In this document: piece by piece, positions 17,923 to 25,677 of the stretch | How the letters are laid out: each line of letters starts with the position of its first letter | Position numbering within the stretch: position 1 is the stretch's first letter | Source of the DNA: Solirubrobacterales bacterium | Lineage (GTDB): Bacteria; Actinomycetota; Thermoleophilia; Solirubrobacterales; 70-9 | Assembly (NCBI GenBank): GCA_021155855.1 | Contig: JAJNAZ010000005.1 | Coordinates: forward strand, 1-64,000 | Direction of reading: 5' to 3' | DNA length: 64,000 nt | The notes under the pieces: model-generated | Database searches by the model: none | What the model saw: the letters and a program-made list of their open reading frames with translations, nothing else | What the model was told of the DNA's origin: nothing | Made by a program: the position numbers and the translations under genes

Positions 17923-17948
17923 AAAAGAGCCTGCGCGCAGGCAGGCTC
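17923..17948 (-). terminator. attenuator-like hairpin before rplJ
   Basis: On the minus strand GAGCCTGC/GCAGGCTC forms an 8-bp perfect stem with a 6-nt loop (17948-17927), followed by TTTT (17926-17923). It lies 25 nt before the rplJ ATG and just after the L10 leader motif. It could be an attenuator or the barrier that tunes rplJL expression. Confidence 0.55.
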
Positions 17949-18030
17949 GAAAGACGTCCTCTCGACCCTCACCTGCGCCGGTCTTCCGGGTCCCGCGGGA
18001 CCCTGCCGACGGTCTTCGGCGGGTTACTGC
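17949..18030 (-). ncRNA. ribosomal protein L10 leader (autoregulatory mRNA element)
   Basis: The rplJ leader on the minus strand contains the features of L10 leaders: CCGAAGACCG, a GC stem (GGGTCCCGCGGGACCC, 17988-18003), then GGAAGACCGGCGCAGGTGAGG. In this family excess L10(L12)4 binds a kink-turn-like motif in the leader to repress rplJL. The call rests on sequence resemblance and position; I did not compute a fold. Confidence 0.65.
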
Positions 18031-18082
18031 GGCGAGGTTAGCAATCGCGCCCGCAGCGCGCGCGTCATCGCAGCAGATAGAC

Positions 18083-18274
18083 AGCCGCGCGTATCGGTTC
18101 CTCGGCCGGCGCCATCCGGACTGGCGAATCTCGGATATGCACTGGTACGCGTGGCGAGACTCGCCCGCTGTCGAGGCGTTCTGCAGCTTCTGTCAGCACG
18201 CGGGCCACTTCGATCTCGCCGGCGAGGCAAAGCCCGCCTGGCGCGCCTACCGGCAGGCGGTCCGCCGGCCCTAG
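18083..18274 (+). pseudogene. 3'-terminal remnant of a glycoside hydrolase-like gene
   Basis: A plus-strand frame ends [20 protein letters not shown], followed by RDSPAVEAF, a Cys-x-x-Cys, a [16 protein letters not shown]-like stretch and a stop at 18272-18274. This is the layout of the C-terminal end of clan-A glycoside hydrolase-like secreted proteins (W-Y-A-W-R-D, then G-L-F-D, then K-P-A-W). Nothing upstream in frame looks like the missing catalytic domain, which is replaced by the rplJ leader. The similarity begins before the only in-frame ATG (18137), so this looks like a decayed relic rather than a small gene. It overlaps the convergent arsR-like stop. Confidence 0.5.
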
Positions 18275-18600
18275 CTTCGTGCCTGGGAGAGGTGGCGCCG
18301 CAGCGCCGCCAGGCGCGCGTCCCACTGGCCGCCGACGGTGGCCATCCAGCTCATCGCCTCCGACATCGGCGCCGGGGTGAGCCGGTAGCGGACCTCGCGG
18401 CCCTGGCGCCGGTCGGCGACCAGCCCCGCGGCGGCGAGGCTCGAGAGGTGCTTCTGCACCGCCTGGCGGCTGACCGGGAGCTCGCGGGCGAGCTGGCTCG
18501 CGGACGCCTCGCCGCGCTCGCCGATCAGCTCGAGCACCGCGCGCCGCGTCGGGTCCGAGAGCGCCGCGAACACCTCGTCCGCCCGCGCCGCGGCCGGCAT
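18271..18600 (-). CDS. ArsR-family HTH regulator
   Basis: A 109-aa winged-helix repressor. Residues 8-85 show the ArsR fold, with [20 protein letters not shown] leading into the recognition segment [17 protein letters not shown] and the wing [10 protein letters not shown]. The metal-binding Cys motif of classical ArsR is absent, as in the ArsR regulators that pair with SRPBCC proteins. The ATG shares one base with the upstream SRPBCC stop (TGATG at 18602-18598). The probable operators are the two palindromes at 19020-19059 in the shared promoter region. Confidence 0.9.
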   Translation of the reverse strand: MPAAARADEVFAALSDPTRRAVLELIGERGEASASQLARELPVSRQAVQKHLSSLAAAGLVADRRQGREVRYRLTPAPMSEAMSWMATVGGQWDARLAALRRHLSQARS

Positions 18601-19004
18601 CAGCAGATCGCCGACAGCTCTGGCGCCCGCATCTGCGGCGAGCTGTCGCCGCCGAGCCAGGATTCGACCTCGATCCCGCGCGCGTCGAGGACCCGAAGCG
18701 GCCGCGACTCGACCACCCGCACCCGGGTGCCTTCTTCGTCGGGCTCGAGTTCGATCTCGACCCTGGTCGGCTCGTCGCCCTCCGGGCCCCACCAAAAGAC
18801 CAGCCGCCGCGGGGGATCGACCTCCTCGAAGAAGCCGCCGCGCTGCTCGCCGTCGACCCTCACCGCGAGCTCGCCGCTGGGACGCAGGTCCAATTCCGCC
18901 CCGTCGGCCAGCCACTCGGCCAGCCGCCCGGGATCGGTGAGCGCATCCCAGGTCTCCTCGGCGGATGCCGGGACGGTCAGCTCGCTGCTCGCGCCGTCGG
19001 TCAC
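18600..19004 (-). CDS. SRPBCC (AHSA1-like) ligand-binding domain protein
   Basis: A 134-aa START/AHSA1-fold protein. It begins with the typical [15 protein letters not shown] segment (residues 10-25) and ends with beta strands including [10 protein letters not shown] and [12 protein letters not shown] 19004 is chosen since the longer frame would run through the operators; TACGAT ends 7 nt upstream, suggesting a leaderless mRNA. It is the first gene of an SRPBCC-ArsR operon. Members of this family bind small hydrophobic ligands; the ligand here is unknown. Confidence 0.85.
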   Translation of the reverse strand: MTDGASSELTVPASAEETWDALTDPGRLAEWLADGAELDLRPSGELAVRVDGEQRGGFFEEVDPPRRLVFWWGPEGDEPTRVEIELEPDEEGTRVRVVESRPLRVLDARGIEVESWLGGDSSPQMRAPELSAIC

Positions 19005-19011
19005 GCCGGGA

Positions 19012-19017
19012 ATCGTA
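19012..19017 (-). promoter_or_regulatory. -10 element of the SRPBCC-arsR promoter
   Basis: TACGAT on the minus strand, 7 nt before the GTG. A weak -35 (TTAGCG) sits 17 bp upstream, so the palindrome at 19020-19035 would occupy the spacer between the two. Confidence 0.4.
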
Positions 19018-19019
19018 TC

Positions 19020-19035
19020 GCAACCCGACGGTTGC
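19020..19035. promoter_or_regulatory. palindromic operator 1 (GCAACC-N4-GGTTGC)
   Basis: GCAACCCGACGGTTGC is a perfect 6+6 inverted repeat with a 4-bp spacer. It lies between the SRPBCC-arsR start and clpP. Its size suits an ArsR-family dimer. A second identical pair of half-sites lies 24 bp away. Confidence 0.75.
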
Positions 19036-19043
19036 GCTAATGT

Positions 19044-19059
19044 GCAACCAGGAGGTTGC
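19044..19059. promoter_or_regulatory. palindromic operator 2, overlapping the clpP ribosome binding site
   Basis: GCAACCAGGAGGTTGC has the same perfect half-sites as operator 1 around the spacer AGGA. That spacer plus the next bases is the AGGAGG Shine-Dalgarno of clpP, ending 7 nt before its ATG. A repressor bound here would cover the clpP initiation region. Confidence 0.75.
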
Positions 19060-19062
19060 AAT

Positions 19063-19689
19063 ATGTCGCCACTGATCCCGATGGTCATCGAGCAGACCGG
19101 CCGCGGCGAGCGGTCGTTCGACATCTACTCCAGGCTGCTGAGCGAGCGGATCGTCTTCGTCGCTCAGCCGATCGACGACGAGCTCGCCAACCTCGTCGTC
19201 GCCCAGCTCATGCACCTGGAGTCCGACGACCCCGACAAGGACGTCCACATCTACATCAACTCCCCCGGCGGCTCGCTGAGCGCGTCGCTGGCGATCTACG
19301 ACGCGATGCGATTCATCGGGCCCGACGTCGCCACCACCTGCTTCGGGATCGCGATGTCGGGCGGCTCGCTGATCCTCGCCGGAGGCGCCGACGGCAAGCG
19401 CGCGGCGCTGCCCAACGCCCGCATCCTCATCCACCAGCCCAGCTCCGGCTTCGAAGGCCAGAGCACCGACATCGAGATCCACGCCCGTGAGGTGCTCGAG
19501 CTGCGGCGGCGCACGGAGCAGATCTACGCCCGCCACACCGGGCAGACGATCGAGCAGCTCCACGACGACATGGAGCGCGACCGCTTCTTCAGCGCCGATG
19601 AGGCGGTCGAGTACGGGCTCGCCGACCGCGTGGTCGAGGAGCGAAAGCTGCCCCGGCGGCTGGCCGGGTTCGGGGCGCCGGCGGTCTAG
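19063..19689 (+). CDS. clpP: ATP-dependent Clp protease proteolytic subunit (orphan)
   Basis: Serine protease subunit that forms the ClpP chamber with ClpX or ClpC. It is 208 aa from ATG 19063 with AGGAGG upstream. Catalytic Ser99 lies in FGIAMSGGS (the usual context is GQAASMG), His124 in ILIHQP and Asp173 in ERDRF; all three are present. The residues flanking the serine are unusual. It stands alone, with no clpX and no second clpP nearby, divergent from the SRPBCC-arsR pair with which it shares operators, so it may be a regulated accessory ClpP. Confidence 0.93.
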   Translation: MSPLIPMVIEQTGRGERSFDIYSRLLSERIVFVAQPIDDELANLVVAQLMHLESDDPDKDVHIYINSPGGSLSASLAIYDAMRFIGPDVATTCFGIAMSGGSLILAGGADGKRAALPNARILIHQPSSGFEGQSTDIEIHAREVLELRRRTEQIYARHTGQTIEQLHDDMERDRFFSADEAVEYGLADRVVEERKLPRRLAGFGAPAV

Positions 19690-22133
19690 CGGCGGACGAC
19701 GAGCTCCTCGGCATCGGCCCCGAGCCGGAGCTCGAGCACGCGCCGATCGGGGTCGAAGAACCAGTTGCGAAGCGGGCGGCCGTCGACCTCGACCGCCCTC
19801 GGCACGAACGGGTGCTCGAGATTTGCGAGCGACGCCGAGACCGAGATCCGGAGCTTGCGCGGCGAGTCGACCCGCAGGCGCCAGCGGCCCCTGCCCTCGC
19901 TCGAGCGCAGGCGCCCGTCGCCGTAGAGGCGGGCGCTCGACTCGCCCCGCGGGAAGGCGAGCAGGCGGAGGCGGTCGCGGCGATCGGCGAGCCGGACCAC
20001 GCCCGGCGTGTGCTTACCGTGCCCGGAGAGCGTGTCGACGCCGGGGGGCAGCAGCGGCAGCAGCGCCCCGGCACGAACCAGCAGCGGCAGCTCCTCCAGC
20101 GGCGCCGGCAGGGTCGCCTCGCGGCGGCCCCGCAACAGCCGCGCGCCGCCGAGCTCGAAGCCGCCCGATCCCTCGTCGTAGGCCACCGAGCGCCAGAAGT
20201 CGATCCAGCGACCCCGCGGCAGGTACAAAGAGCGTTCGGTCTGCCCGGGCTCGAGCACCGGCGCGGCGAGCAGGTCGTCGCCGAACAGGAACTCGTCCTC
20301 GATCCCCAGCGCCCGCTCGTCGTCCGGGCGGACGAGCGCCAGATGGCGCATGAACGGCATCCCGGTGCGCCGGTACTCGCGCTCGGCGCCCGCCAGGTAC
20401 GGGTAGAGCTGGGTGCGCAGCTTCGCGTAGCGGCGCCAGATCGCCAGCGTTGGCTGCTCCCAGACCTGCGGGCGGGAGTCCTGGGCAAGGCCGATGCCCT
20501 CCCCCTTGGTCCGCATCACGCCGGAGACGGCCCCGAGCTGGATCCAGCGCGCGAGCAGCTCCTCGGTCAGCGGCGGTGAGCTGAACGTGAAGAAGCCGCC
20601 GATGTCCGAGCCCCAGCTCGAGATTCCGGAGAGGCCCATCGTCAGCGCCTCGGTGACCGCGGAACGCAGCCCGTCGAATCCCCACTCGGTCGAGGGATCG
20701 CCGCCCCAGACGATCTGCGCGTAGGGATGCACCCCGGTCCATCCCGAGCGCACGAAGCGGATCACCGGGCGGCCCTTCGAGCGCGCGTAGCGATGGCCGG
20801 CGCGATGGTAGAGGACCGGGTAGTAGTTGTGCATCTGCGCCCCGCTCATGCCGTTGGCGGCGACCGAGTCCGGCGGCGCGTACTCGCCGTAGTCCTCCAT
20901 CCAGCCGTCATAGCCGTTGCGGTAGGCGCGGTCGAGGATCGAGGCGTAGATCCCCTGCGTCGCCGGATTCGAGAAGTCGAGCATGCCGATCTGGCTCTGG
21001 CCGCTGCCGACGAAGGCGGGGAAGGTGTAGGGGGTGCCGTCGGACCGCCGCAGGAAGGCACCCGCGGCGACGGCGCGGTCGAAGGGGTCGGTGTAGGTCT
21101 CGCAGACCGCCTCCCGGGTGTAGCTGAGCGCCGCCAGGCCGGCTGCGTGGAAGGCCGCCGTGCGCTCCCGCTCGGCCGCCTCCTGGCCCCGGTCGGCGCC
21201 GCAGGGCATGTAGCGCATGTGCGTCTCGACCGCCGACACCGGTGCGTCCGCCGCGCGCAGAGTCTCGAGGTGCGACTGCTCCTCGGGCTCGGTGTTCTGG
21301 TGGCCGGTCTGCACCCAGGGGCCGAGCTGCCAGGGGGCGCGCGGCTTCGGCTGGCGCCCCACCTTCGCCGTCATCCGCCGCACGACCCGGGCCGGCGTCG
21401 GCCCGGCGAAGATCCGCATCGCGAGCTCGCGGGCGTCGACCTCGACGCTCCACTCGGAGGCGCGCTCGCTCGCAAGCCGGAAGCGGCTCGTCTCGCGGTT
21501 CGAGACCAGCACCCCGAAGCCGCGGGTCGAGAGCAGCCACGGCATCGGGAAGTAGGTGGCGTCGGGCCGCTGGTGGATGCCCCAGGGCGGCACCTGGGCC
21601 TCGATCAACGGGTAGTCGAGCTCCTGGTAGGCGCCCTCGCCGACGAAGTTCTCGACCTCGTTGCCGCGCTGATCGACCGCGTTCGACCGCTCGCCGAAGC
21701 CCAGGTAACGCTCCCGCCCGGAGGCCTCGAACCCGATCCCGACCATCTCCACGTCGGTCGTGCGGCCGCCGACGCGCGCCTTCAGGCCGACGATCCCCGA
21801 GCGCCTGGCCCGCGCCTCGAGCATGATCGTGCGCCCGTCGGGATCGTCGGTCGCCAGGCGCAGCTTCGCCTCGCGGCGATCGCCCGACCGCCGCAGGACC
21901 TTGGTCGCATGAAACCACTCGCCGGCGGCGCGAAAGCCGACCCTGCCTCCGGGCCCGGCCCGCGAAGCGCCCGCCTCCGAAAGCCGGCCGTGTCCGATGC
22001 CCTCGATCGCGATCCTCCCGCTGCCGCGCTCGACCTCGATCGAGATTCCCCTCGCCCCCGTCCCCGGCGGCAGCGCGGCGAGCAGGATGAGCGCGACCGC
22101 GAACGCGAGTCCCGGTGTGCCCGCTCGCCGCAC
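19686..22133 (-). CDS. secreted glycoside hydrolase family 31 (alpha-glycosidase)
   Basis: An 815-aa exported enzyme with a Sec signal peptide at residues 8-27. The N-terminal beta-sandwich (about 30-270) precedes a (beta/alpha)8 barrel. The nucleophile Asp is in WMEDYGEY (about residue 412) and the acid/base Asp in WGGDPSTEW (about residue 476). C-terminal beta domains follow, including [16 protein letters not shown]. Family members hydrolyse alpha-glucosides, alpha-xylosides or sulfoquinovosides; the substrate here cannot be fixed. It starts 12 nt after rplA stops, so it may be read from the rplKA transcript, an odd partner for ribosomal genes. The GTG start is supported by the signal peptide. 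Confidence 0.9.
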   Translation of the reverse strand: MRRAGTPGLAFAVALILLAALPPGTGARGISIEVERGSGRIAIEGIGHGRLSEAGASRAGPGGRVGFRAAGEWFHATKVLRRSGDRREAKLRLATDDPDGRTIMLEARARRSGIVGLKARVGGRTTDVEMVGIGFEASGRERYLGFGERSNAVDQRGNEVENFVGEGAYQELDYPLIEAQVPPWGIHQRPDATYFPMPWLLSTRGFGVLVSNRETSRFRLASERASEWSVEVDARELAMRIFAGPTPARVVRRMTAKVGRQPKPRAPWQLGPWVQTGHQNTEPEEQSHLETLRAADAPVSAVETHMRYMPCGADRGQEAAERERTAAFHAAGLAALSYTREAVCETYTDPFDRAVAAGAFLRRSDGTPYTFPAFVGSGQSQIGMLDFSNPATQGIYASILDRAYRNGYDGWMEDYGEYAPPDSVAANGMSGAQMHNYYPVLYHRAGHRYARSKGRPVIRFVRSGWTGVHPYAQIVWGGDPSTEWGFDGLRSAVTEALTMGLSGISSWGSDIGGFFTFSSPPLTEELLARWIQLGAVSGVMRTKGEGIGLAQDSRPQVWEQPTLAIWRRYAKLRTQLYPYLAGAEREYRRTGMPFMRHLALVRPDDERALGIEDEFLFGDDLLAAPVLEPGQTERSLYLPRGRWIDFWRSVAYDEGSGGFELGGARLLRGRREATLPAPLEELPLLVRAGALLPLLPPGVDTLSGHGKHTPGVVRLADRRDRLRLLAFPRGESSARLYGDGRLRSSEGRGRWRLRVDSPRKLRISVSASLANLEHPFVPRAVEVDGRPLRNWFFDPDRRVLELRLGADAEELVVRR

Positions 22134-22145
22134 CCCGGTGCGGCG

Positions 22146-22919
22146 TTAAGCGCCGGCGGGCTGGGCGGCGGGTTCGGCGGCGTCGCCGTTGCCCGACGGG
22201 GCGCCGGCGAGGATCTCCGACTCGCGGGTGCGGGAGGTGTCGACGCGGACGCCGGGGCCCATTGTCGTCGCCAGAGTGATCGAGAGCAGGTAGCGGCCCT
22301 TGGCGGCGGCCGGCTTCGCGCGCACGATCTCGTCGACGATCGCGGCGTAGTTTTCGAGCAGCGCCCGCTCGGGGAAGCTCGCCTTGCCGAGCGTCAGGTG
22401 GATGATCCCGGAGCGGTCGGTGCGGTACTCGACCTTGCCGGCCTTCGCCTCGCCGACCGCCTTGGCGACGTCGTCGGTGACGGTGCCGACCTTCGGGTTC
22501 GGCATCTTGCCCTGCGGGCCGAGGATCCGGCCCAGCTTCGAGACCACCGGGCCCATCAGGGCCGGGGTGGCGATGGCGACGTCGAAGTCGGTCCAGCCGT
22601 CCTCGACCCGCTCGGCCAGGTCGGCGGCGCCGACGTGGTCGGCGCCGGCCACGGTCGCGGCGCGGGCCGCGTCGCCCTCGGCGAAGACGGCGACCGAGAT
22701 CTCCTTGCCGAGCCCGTTCGGGAGCGCCAGCGTGCCGCGAAGCTGCTCCTCGGCGTGGCGGACGTTGACGCCGAGGCGCATGTGGACCTCGACCGTCTCG
22801 TCGAACTCGGTGCCGGCGGTCTGCTTGACCAACGCCATCGCCTCGGCCGGGGGATAGGCCGCGGTGCGGTCGACCTGATCGATCGCGGCGCGGTAGCGCT
22901 TGCCCCGGTTGCGAGCCAC
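22146..22919 (-). CDS. rplA: 50S ribosomal protein L1
   Basis: L1-stalk protein that binds 23S rRNA and often its own mRNA. It is 257 aa, slightly longer than usual (about 230) because of a Gly/Ala/Pro-rich tail of about 25 residues. The signature GRILGPQGKMPNPKVGTV is at about 135-152. It follows rplK by 4 nt as the standard rplKA pair. Confidence 0.98.
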   Translation of the reverse strand: MARNRGKRYRAAIDQVDRTAAYPPAEAMALVKQTAGTEFDETVEVHMRLGVNVRHAEEQLRGTLALPNGLGKEISVAVFAEGDAARAATVAGADHVGAADLAERVEDGWTDFDVAIATPALMGPVVSKLGRILGPQGKMPNPKVGTVTDDVAKAVGEAKAGKVEYRTDRSGIIHLTLGKASFPERALLENYAAIVDEIVRAKPAAAKGRYLLSITLATTMGPGVRVDTSRTRESEILAGAPSGNGDAAEPAAQPAGA

Positions 22920-22923
22920 GGCC

Positions 22924-23358
22924 CTAGACCTCGATCCCCTCGACCTCGACCCCCATCGACCTGGCGGTGCCGGCGATGATCCGCGACGCGGCGTCGATGT
23001 CGTTGGCGTTCAGGTCGGGCATCTTGCGCTCGGCGATCTGGCGGCACTGGTCCGCCGTCAGGCGGCCGACCTTCTCGCGGTTCGGCTCCCCCGATCCCTT
23101 CTCGATCCCGAGCGCCTCGCGGATCAGCACGGCGGCGGGCGGGGTCTTGGTGATGAAGTCGAACGAGCGGTCCTCATAGACCGTGATCTCGACCGGGATG
23201 ATCGTCCCCGCGTCCTGTTGGGTGCGGGCGTTGAACGCCTTGCAGAACTCCATGATGTTGACCCCGTGCTGGCCGAGCGCGGGGCCGACCGGCGGCGCCG
23301 GGTTCGCGGCGCCCGCCGGGATCTGGAGCTTGATCATGGTGAGGACCTTCTTCGCCAT
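22924..23358 (-). CDS. rplK: 50S ribosomal protein L11
   Basis: Component of the GTPase-associated centre, 144 aa from ATG 23358 ([20 protein letters not shown]). It carries the proline-rich [17 protein letters not shown] thiostrepton-binding segment, and the C-terminal domain ends [10 protein letters not shown]. It has no Shine-Dalgarno; TATCCT ends 9 nt upstream of the start. In most bacteria it directly follows nusG; here a pseudogene of about 780 bp separates them, so a private promoter makes sense. Confidence 0.98.
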   Translation of the reverse strand: MAKKVLTMIKLQIPAGAANPAPPVGPALGQHGVNIMEFCKAFNARTQQDAGTIIPVEITVYEDRSFDFITKTPPAAVLIREALGIEKGSGEPNREKVGRLTADQCRQIAERKMPDLNANDIDAASRIIAGTARSMGVEVEGIEV

Positions 23359-23367
23359 CGGCGGGCG

Positions 23368-23373
23368 AGGATA
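23368..23373 (-). promoter_or_regulatory. -10 element upstream of rplK
   Basis: TATCCT on the minus strand, 9 nt before the rplK ATG, in a region with no Shine-Dalgarno. It could give a leaderless rplKA transcript independent of nusG. Confidence 0.35.
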
Positions 23374-23384
23374 CAGGGACCGGG

Positions 23385-24162
23385 TCAGGCGGAGATCGGC
23401 TGCACGTGGGAGACGAGCTCGTCGCCGAGCTCGGCGTGGAGCGCGAACGCGGGCGTGTCGGGGAAGATCCGGATCACGCCCTCGCCGATCTCCAAGGTGG
23501 GTGCTCGCGCAGGCGACGACGCCGCGGCCGCCTGCGGGGTCCAAGATCGTCCGGTGGAAGTGCCCGCCGACGATCCGGCGCACGTCCACAAAGCGCGCGA
23601 CCCGGTCACCGACCGCGATCCGATCCGCCTCGGGGAGCCCGATCGTGTCGAAGGCCCGGTTGCCGGCCCTCAGCGGAGGGTGGTGCAGCGCGATCACCGT
23701 CGGCGTCCCGGCGGCGGCATCGAGCTGGGCCTCGAGCCAGGCCAGCCGCTCCGGCCCGAGCGCGCCAGCCTCCTGCCCGGGTAGCGTCGTGTCGCAGGCA
23801 ACCAGGTGCAGGGAGCCGATCTCGGTCGCGTACTGAAACGGCTCGCCGACGGCGCCGGTCGGCCCGTCGAGGGCGAAGTACTCGCGCAGCGCATCGCGGT
23901 CGTCGTGGTTTCCGGCGAGCCACGAAGACCGGGACCGTCAGCCGGGCGAGCAGCTCGCGCACGCGCTCGTACTCGCGCGAGCCAGGGTCGGTAACTCGCG
24001 CGAGCCAGGGTCGGTAACGAGATCTCCGGTGATCAGGACCGCATCAGGCGGCATGCTGAGCGCGAGTACGGCATCGACCGCCGCCGACAGCGCCCGTGCC
24101 GACTCGCGGTCGCCGCGCCCGACGACGACGTGGGGATCGCTGAGCTGCGCGAGGACGGTCAG
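23385..24162 (-). pseudogene. frameshifted calcineurin-like metallophosphoesterase
   Basis: Read across three minus-strand frames, this is an Icc/CpdA-type phosphodiesterase: QLSDPHVVVGRGD (motif I), ITGDLVTDPGSRE (motif II), [14 protein letters not shown] (motif III), IALHHPPL and GGHFHR (late metal ligands). It is broken in three places. First, an exact 23-bp tandem duplication at 23971-24016 causes a stop 15 codons later. Second, one extra base sits near 23922, just before AGNHDD. Third, one extra base lies near 23495, before the final 30 residues ending HVQPISA. The likely original start overlaps the nusG stop. If these are assembly errors, the gene is intact; otherwise it is a recent pseudogene. 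Confidence 0.8.
23971..24016. repeat. 23-bp exact tandem duplication
   Basis: Positions 23971-23993 and 23994-24016 are identical 23-mers beginning ACTCGCGCGAG and ending GGTCGGTA. One copy fits the metallophosphoesterase reading frame; the second shifts it. Slippage or unequal recombination, or an assembly artefact, could produce this. Confidence 0.95.
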
Positions 24163-24680
24163 ATCTTCTTCACCTGGTCGTAGCCGACCTCGACCGGCGT
24201 CTCGCGGCCGAAGATCGAGACCAGGACCTTGAGCTTGGCCGCATCCTCATTGATCTCCGCGATCTCGCCGGAGAAGTCCGAGAGCGGGCCGGAGATCACC
24301 TTGACCGTCTCGCCGATGTCGAACTGGGCGCGGGTGCGGGGGCGCTCGGCGGTCTCGCGGTGCATGAGCCGGTCGACCTCGGGCTGGGAAAGCGGGATCG
24401 GCTTGTTGCGCGAACCGACGAACCCGGTTACTCCGGGGGTGTTCTTGACCAAATTCCAGGCGTCGTCGGTCATCTCCATGTTGACCAGCACGTAGCCGGG
24501 CATGGTCCGCTTGTCGACCGCGACCCGCTGGCCGTCCTTGAGCTCGGTGACCTGCTCGGTGGGGACGACGACTTGGCGCACGCGCTGGCGCGCGCCCATC
24601 GTCTCGACCCGGTGCTCGAGGTTGGCCTTGACCTTGTTCTCGTGCCCGGAGTAGGTGTTGATGACGTACCAGCGGAACAT
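24159..24680 (-). CDS. nusG: transcription termination/antitermination factor NusG
   Basis: Universal elongation factor linking RNA polymerase to Rho or the ribosome. It is 173 aa, the compact bacterial form. The N-terminal NGN domain begins MFRWYVINTYSGHENKVKANL, with PGYVLVNMEM and TPGVTGFVG. The KOW motif is GETVKVISGPLSDFSG (about 122-137). It follows secE by 7 nt, the standard secE-nusG order. Confidence 0.98.
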   Translation of the reverse strand: MFRWYVINTYSGHENKVKANLEHRVETMGARQRVRQVVVPTEQVTELKDGQRVAVDKRTMPGYVLVNMEMTDDAWNLVKNTPGVTGFVGSRNKPIPLSQPEVDRLMHRETAERPRTRAQFDIGETVKVISGPLSDFSGEIAEINEDAAKLKVLVSIFGRETPVEVGYDQVKKI

Positions 24681-24687
24681 GGTTGGG

Positions 24688-25251
24688 TCAGAGGATCCTT
24701 TGCACTAGCCAGTTAAAGATCGCGTCGAGGATGCCGAGGTAGGCGGCCATGATCGCGATGAAGATCAGCGTGATCGCGGAAGCCTGGATCAGGGTTTCGC
24801 GATCGGGCCACTGGACCCGCTTGAGCTCCGCCCAGCAGGAGACGAGGAAGCCGATGACGCCCCCGCGCTGGCGCTCGGCCGGCGCCTCCCTCGGCGCCCG
24901 CCGGCGCTCGGACTCCTTCGCCCGCTGCTGGCGCTCACGCTCCTCGGCCCGGCGGGCGCGCCGCGAGACCTTGTCCGCCGGCTCGGCCGGCTCGGCCGGC
25001 TCGGGGACCGTTTCCTGCGGCCCGACGAGACGGCCGACGTCGGCGCGCGACGGCGCCGGCGCCTTGCCGCGTAGCGACTCGAGGTCGGCGCCCTGCTCGG
25101 CGAGCTCGGCCTCGGCCACGTCGGCGGTCTCGGGCACCTGTGTGTCGTGCTGGGCACGTGACTCTTCGGCGAGCGCGTCCTCACCCTTGCGCGCCCGCTC
25201 CGCCTGGCGGCGGCGCTGCTCGGCCTTTCGCTGTGCGCGGGTCTTCGCCAC
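24688..25251 (-). CDS. secE: preprotein translocase subunit SecE with long charged N-terminus
   Basis: Essential Sec translocon clamp. It is 187 aa from GTG 25251 (MAKTRAQRKAEQRRRQAERA). Only the last 65 residues are the SecE core: the amphipathic segment SCWAELKRVQWPDRETLIQ, then one membrane helix (ASAITLIFIAIMAAYLGILD). The preceding 120 residues are a highly charged Glu/Arg/Ala/Pro-rich, probably disordered extension, longer than the typical actinobacterial SecE. It lies between rpmG (14 nt upstream) and nusG. Confidence 0.93.
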   Translation of the reverse strand: MAKTRAQRKAEQRRRQAERARKGEDALAEESRAQHDTQVPETADVAEAELAEQGADLESLRGKAPAPSRADVGRLVGPQETVPEPAEPAEPADKVSRRARRAEERERQQRAKESERRRAPREAPAERQRGGVIGFLVSCWAELKRVQWPDRETLIQASAITLIFIAIMAAYLGILDAIFNWLVQRIL

Positions 25252-25265
25252 GGTGCCCGGACCCG

Positions 25266-25430
25266 CTAGCGGGTCTCCTTGTGCGGGGTGTGGCGCCTGC
25301 ACCAGCGGCAGTACTTGCGCATCTCGATCCGGTCGGGCGTGTTGCGCCGCGACTTGTTCGTCTGATAGTTGCGCCGCTTGCACTCCTCGCACGCGAGGGT
25401 GACGGCAATTCTCACGTCTCCGCGAGCCAT
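25266..25430 (-). CDS. rpmG: 50S ribosomal protein L33
   Basis: A 54-aa protein beginning [20 protein letters not shown] and ending RHTPHKETR. Four cysteines (C-E-E-C and C-R-W-C) make it the zinc-binding form of L33. The ATG follows a good AGAGGAG ribosome binding site. It opens the rpmG-secE-nusG block, the usual arrangement. Confidence 0.96.
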   Translation of the reverse strand: MARGDVRIAVTLACEECKRRNYQTNKSRRNTPDRIEMRKYCRWCRRHTPHKETR

Positions 25431-25474
25431 CTGCTCCTCTGATCGCCTCTGGGTCCGCTATTCGAGCCCGACAG

Positions 25475-25517
25475 AAAAAAGACCTCGCCCCGGCGGACCT
25501 CCGCCGACGTCCGAGGT
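25475..25517 (-). terminator. intrinsic terminator upstream of rpmG
   Basis: Minus strand: an outer stem ACCTCG/CGAGGT and an inner stem CGGCGGA/TCCGCCG with a 2-nt loop, then CTTTTTT (25480-25475). It ends 45 nt before the rpmG ATG and 160 nt after the stop of the gene at 25678. It may simply end that upstream gene, or form part of the rpmG leader. The rest of the interval (25518-25677) holds no tRNA that I can fold. Confidence 0.75.
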
Positions 25518-25677
25518 GGGCGAAAAGGATAGCGCGCGTCGGCGCATCGACGCCGGCCTGCACGGGTCAACGGCGGGGAATCGAAGGCCGGAGACGAGGC
25601 CGCGTCTAGGCGTAACGGCCACGCCCTGGCGCGGCTTCACGTCAGTCACCGGTGGGTCGCCCGGTGCTAGTTCTTCG

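Noticed and set aside
17891-18082. upstream part of the plus-strand frame leading into the hydrolase relic
   Set aside because: It is the complement of the rplJ leader; only the last 60 codons look like protein.
19020-19059. possible short CRISPR-like direct repeat
   Set aside because: Only two copies, each palindromic, 8 bp apart; this is an operator pair, not an array.
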